Below are positions 4,523 through 6,408 of a DNA stretch of 6,408 bases, one piece after another. The notes beneath the pieces are model-generated. The model ran no database searches and was not told the origin of the DNA. It saw nothing but the letters and a program-made list of their open reading frames with translations. This stretch comes from Candidatus Omnitrophota bacterium (GTDB lineage Bacteria > Omnitrophota > Gorgyraeia > Gygaellales > Profunditerraquicolaceae), in the NCBI GenBank assembly GCA_028715095.1, contig JAQUSM010000066.1:1-6408 (forward strand), given 5' to 3'. The translations under genes and the position numbers were made by a program. Position 1 is the first letter of the stretch. Every line of letters begins with the position of its first letter.

Positions 4523-4670
4523 GAAGCGCCTGAAGGCAGCAAGCATTTAAAAGGAAGTTTCACATTACTGCGGTCTGTATATACATGATAAGGTTCTGGC
4601 TAAACGCCAGGTTGAGAGTTACCGGAGTTAGCTCAACTCATGCCTTGATAAAAGGACAGAGGAGAAGAAG
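4523..4670 (+). promoter_or_regulatory. Leader region of the 2-oxoacid oxidoreductase genes
   Basis: These 148 bases hold no recognisable gene. Two stems are visible: CTGGC (4596-4600) with GCCAG (4606-4610), and GTTGAG (4611-4616) with CTCAAC (4632-4637). The second competes with GAGTT (4625-4629) pairing with AACTC (4635-4639). Mutually exclusive folds just upstream of the ribosome site could be regulatory. A -35-like TTCACA (4559-4564) is followed by only a poor -10 (CATGAT, 19 bases on), so a promoter is possible but not convincing. AGAGGAG, 6 bases before ATG 4671, is the ribosome site. Confidence 0.35.
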
Positions 4671-6338
4671 ATGGATGATTTTTCCATACTTATCGGCGGG
4701 AAAGCAGGTTTTGGCATAGATAAATCGGGTTCTCTTATCGGCAGGCTTTTAAACCAGATGGGGTATCGTGTTTACATTTACCGGGATTATCCTTCTTTGA
4801 TCAGGGGCGGACATACCTTTTCAATCATCCGCGCATCAAAAAGCAGGATTTTTGCGCATCAGGATAAAGTAGACCTTGTTTTAGCCTTGAACCAGGAGAC
4901 GCTTGCGCTCCATAGAAGCAGGCTGAAGAAAGATTGTTTTTTTATTTTTGATTCAGAGCAGCTAAAACCGGGCGTTGAGCAGGAATGCGGGTTAGGCCTT
5001 CCTCTGGGGAAATTTATTAAAGAAGAGAATGCTCCTGAAATAATGCGTAATACCTGCATGATCGGAGCATTGACAAAGGCTTTAGGCATAAACTTCGATC
5101 TTTTGGCGGGGATCCTTAAAAAAGAATTCGGCAAAGATATTGATTTAAACCTGAAGGTTGCGCAACGCGGATTTAATGAGGCAAGGGAATTGATAAAAAT
5201 TGAGCCGCTGAAGCAGGAGGTCCTGCCTTTGCTTACCGGAAACCAGGCAATCGCGCTTGGCCTTATCAAAAGCGGGCTCAATACATATATTTCTTACCCC
5301 ATGACTCCAACCTCGCCTATTTTGCATTTTCTTGCCGAAATCGCGGATAGTTTTTCTTTAAATGTGATCCACCCGGAGAGCGAGATCGCGGTAGTCCTTA
5401 TGGCTTTGGGTTTTTCATACATGGGTAAGAAAACAGCGGTAGGCACTTCCGGAGGCGGATTCTGCCTTATGACTGAAGGCTTAAGTTTCTCCGGGATCGC
5501 GGAATTACCTATAGTTATTATTTTAGGGCAGCGTCCGGGCCCTTCAACCGGCCTTCCCACATATTCGTCTCAGACGGAACTGCTTTTCGCTTTAAATGCC
5601 GGGCAGGGGGAATTTGCCCGTTTTATCGTCTCGCCGGGAGATGCCGAGGAGGCGTATTACTGGTCGGCAATGAGTATGAACATAAGCTGGAAATACCAGA
5701 TACCCGGCATTATCCTTTCGGACAAAAATATGGGTGAGGGTATTTTTAATTTTGATTTAAACGCTGCCGGAGAGGTTGCAGAAAAGCCGCCTGTTTACTG
5801 GGACGGGAAAAACGCCTATAAAAGATATATGGTTACGGAAAATGGTGTTTCGCCTTTATCATTTCCTCCTGCCAAAGGCGCAATAATCAAAGTAAATAGT
5901 TATGAGCATGATGAAAACGGTATAACTACGGAAGCCCCCAAGGATACAAACCAGATGCAGGAGAAACGCCTGCGCAAAGAAAAATTTTTAGCAGAGGAGC
6001 TGGAGAATATTAAAACCGTAAACGTGTCTGGGGATAAAGATTCAGAAACCGCGCTGCTTTGCTGGGGGTCTAATAAGGGAGTTTGTAATGAGATAGGGCA
6101 AAGGCTGGGCTTGAAGGTGGTCCAGCCGATTGTGCTTAACCCATTTCCATTTAGGCAGTTTAAAGATGCGTTAGCCGGTGCAAAAAAGATTATTTGCGTA
6201 GAAAGCAATGCTACGGGCCAGCTAACCCTGCTTATCAAGGGCCATGGTTTTAATGTAGACGATAAAATATTAAAATATGATGGCAGGCCATTTTCTACCG
6301 ATGAGCTGGAAGAGAAGGTAAAAGCATATTTGCCGTAA
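4671..6338 (+). CDS. korA: 2-oxoacid:ferredoxin oxidoreductase, fused gamma-alpha subunit (KorA type)
   Basis: Catalyses, with its beta subunit, oxidative decarboxylation of a 2-oxoacid to an acyl-CoA with reduction of ferredoxin, or the reverse. The 555-residue protein starts with a gamma domain (about 1-175; GGKAGFGIDKSG at 9-20 and SLIRGGHTFSIIR). The alpha pyrimidine-binding domain follows from about 185: TGNQAIALG, YPMTPTSP (209-216), HPESE (234-238) with the glutamate expected to activate thiamine diphosphate, GTSGGGF (258-264), and QRPGPSTGLPT (287-297). The C-terminal part has YEHDENG (411-417) and the usual domain ending in a V-E-S-N-x-T-G-Q-L block (510-518). The gamma-alpha fusion followed by beta is typical of 2-oxoglutarate-type enzymes (KorAB), but substrate choice cannot be read with certainty; branched-chain or other 2-oxoacids are possible. 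The enzyme class is oxygen-sensitive, which fits the nearby stress genes. Confidence 0.92.
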   Translation: MDDFSILIGGKAGFGIDKSGSLIGRLLNQMGYRVYIYRDYPSLIRGGHTFSIIRASKSRIFAHQDKVDLVLALNQETLALHRSRLKKDCFFIFDSEQLKPGVEQECGLGLPLGKFIKEENAPEIMRNTCMIGALTKALGINFDLLAGILKKEFGKDIDLNLKVAQRGFNEARELIKIEPLKQEVLPLLTGNQAIALGLIKSGLNTYISYPMTPTSPILHFLAEIADSFSLNVIHPESEIAVVLMALGFSYMGKKTAVGTSGGGFCLMTEGLSFSGIAELPIVIILGQRPGPSTGLPTYSSQTELLFALNAGQGEFARFIVSPGDAEEAYYWSAMSMNISWKYQIPGIILSDKNMGEGIFNFDLNAAGEVAEKPPVYWDGKNAYKRYMVTENGVSPLSFPPAKGAIIKVNSYEHDENGITTEAPKDTNQMQEKRLRKEKFLAEELENIKTVNVSGDKDSETALLCWGSNKGVCNEIGQRLGLKVVQPIVLNPFPFRQFKDALAGAKKIICVESNATGQLTLLIKGHGFNVDDKILKYDGRPFSTDELEEKVKAYLP

Positions 6339-6356
6339 AAGGAGGCGGGCTAAAAA

Positions 6357-6408
6357 ATGGACAAGATAGATTTAGGCTCTTACGCGCAGAATACCTGGTG
6401 CCCGGGTT
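6357..6408 (+). CDS. korB: 2-oxoacid:ferredoxin oxidoreductase beta subunit (KorB type), 5' end only
   Basis: The window ends 17 codons into this gene. The visible start (MDKIDLGSYAQ) leads into N-T-W-C-P-G, the opening of the conserved W-C-P-G-C-G block that binds the [4Fe-4S] cluster in KorB-type beta subunits, which also carry the thiamine diphosphate site. It begins 18 bases after the alpha subunit stop. AAAAGGAGG (6337-6345) lies 11 bases from the ATG, slightly long spacing. It is the expected partner of the upstream gamma-alpha subunit and surely in the same operon. Confidence 0.88.
   Translation, partial: MDKIDLGSYAQNTWCPG

Noticed and set aside
4523..4645. Short open frames in the korA leader, including one containing a CGLYIHDKVLAKRQ segment.
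   Set aside because: No start with a ribosome site and no family recognised. Unlike the rhodanese stump, the residues show no known motif.
4859..5281. Minus-strand open frame of 140 codons inside korA.
   Set aside because: Lies fully antisense to a strongly conserved coding region, has no ribosome site, and encodes nothing recognisable; the other minus-strand frames in the window fail likewise.
1..6408. CRISPR arrays, tRNA or rRNA genes, insertion sequences or phage genes.
   Set aside because: No spaced direct repeats, tRNA-like cloverleaf, transposase, terminal repeats or phage motifs were seen on either strand.

Overview
The window looks like chromosomal DNA of an anaerobic or microaerophilic bacterium. 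Every supported gene is on the + strand. The gene set is an oxygen, superoxide and peroxide defence kit of the type found in strict anaerobes (superoxide reductase, desulforedoxin-like iron protein, hemerythrin-like protein, ferritin-like protein, thiol peroxidase), next to an oxygen-sensitive ferredoxin-linked 2-oxoacid oxidoreductase. Gene style and composition would fit a candidate-phylum anaerobe such as Omnitrophota, but that is a weak guess from memory of similar proteins.

Region A (71-1245) is a compact operon. It holds a CheY-like receiver with an internal deletion, an intact CheY-like receiver, a [4Fe-4S] ferredoxin, and a 50-residue desulforedoxin-like protein that starts at TTG. 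It ends in a strong intrinsic terminator (14-bp perfect stem plus T run).

Region B (about 1265-3643) begins with a plausible sigma70-type promoter. It encodes a hemerythrin-like protein, a bacterioferritin-type ferritin-like protein overlapping a class II superoxide reductase (neelaredoxin) by 8 bp, an unrecognised 68-residue protein, and an FMN-binding split-barrel protein. It ends in the 3' stump of a rhodanese gene.

Region C (3653-6408) encodes a fusion of thiol peroxidase with pterin-4a-carbinolamine dehydratase. A 148-base leader follows, then a gamma-alpha fused 2-oxoacid:ferredoxin oxidoreductase subunit (KorA type) and the first 17 codons of its thiamine-diphosphate beta subunit (KorB type). 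No terminator is visible after 1245, so regions B and C could be read as one unit.

Inferred logic: the oxidoreductase reduces ferredoxin. Ferredoxin, the desulforedoxin-like protein or the flavoprotein could pass electrons to superoxide reductase. The peroxide made there would be removed by the thiol peroxidase module, while the ferritin-like protein stores iron and limits Fenton chemistry. The most unusual items are the peroxidase-dehydratase fusion, a nucleotide hairpin exactly at its joint, the receiver with about 30 residues missing, the rhodanese stump, and the presence of both halves of a desulfoferrodoxin as separate genes.
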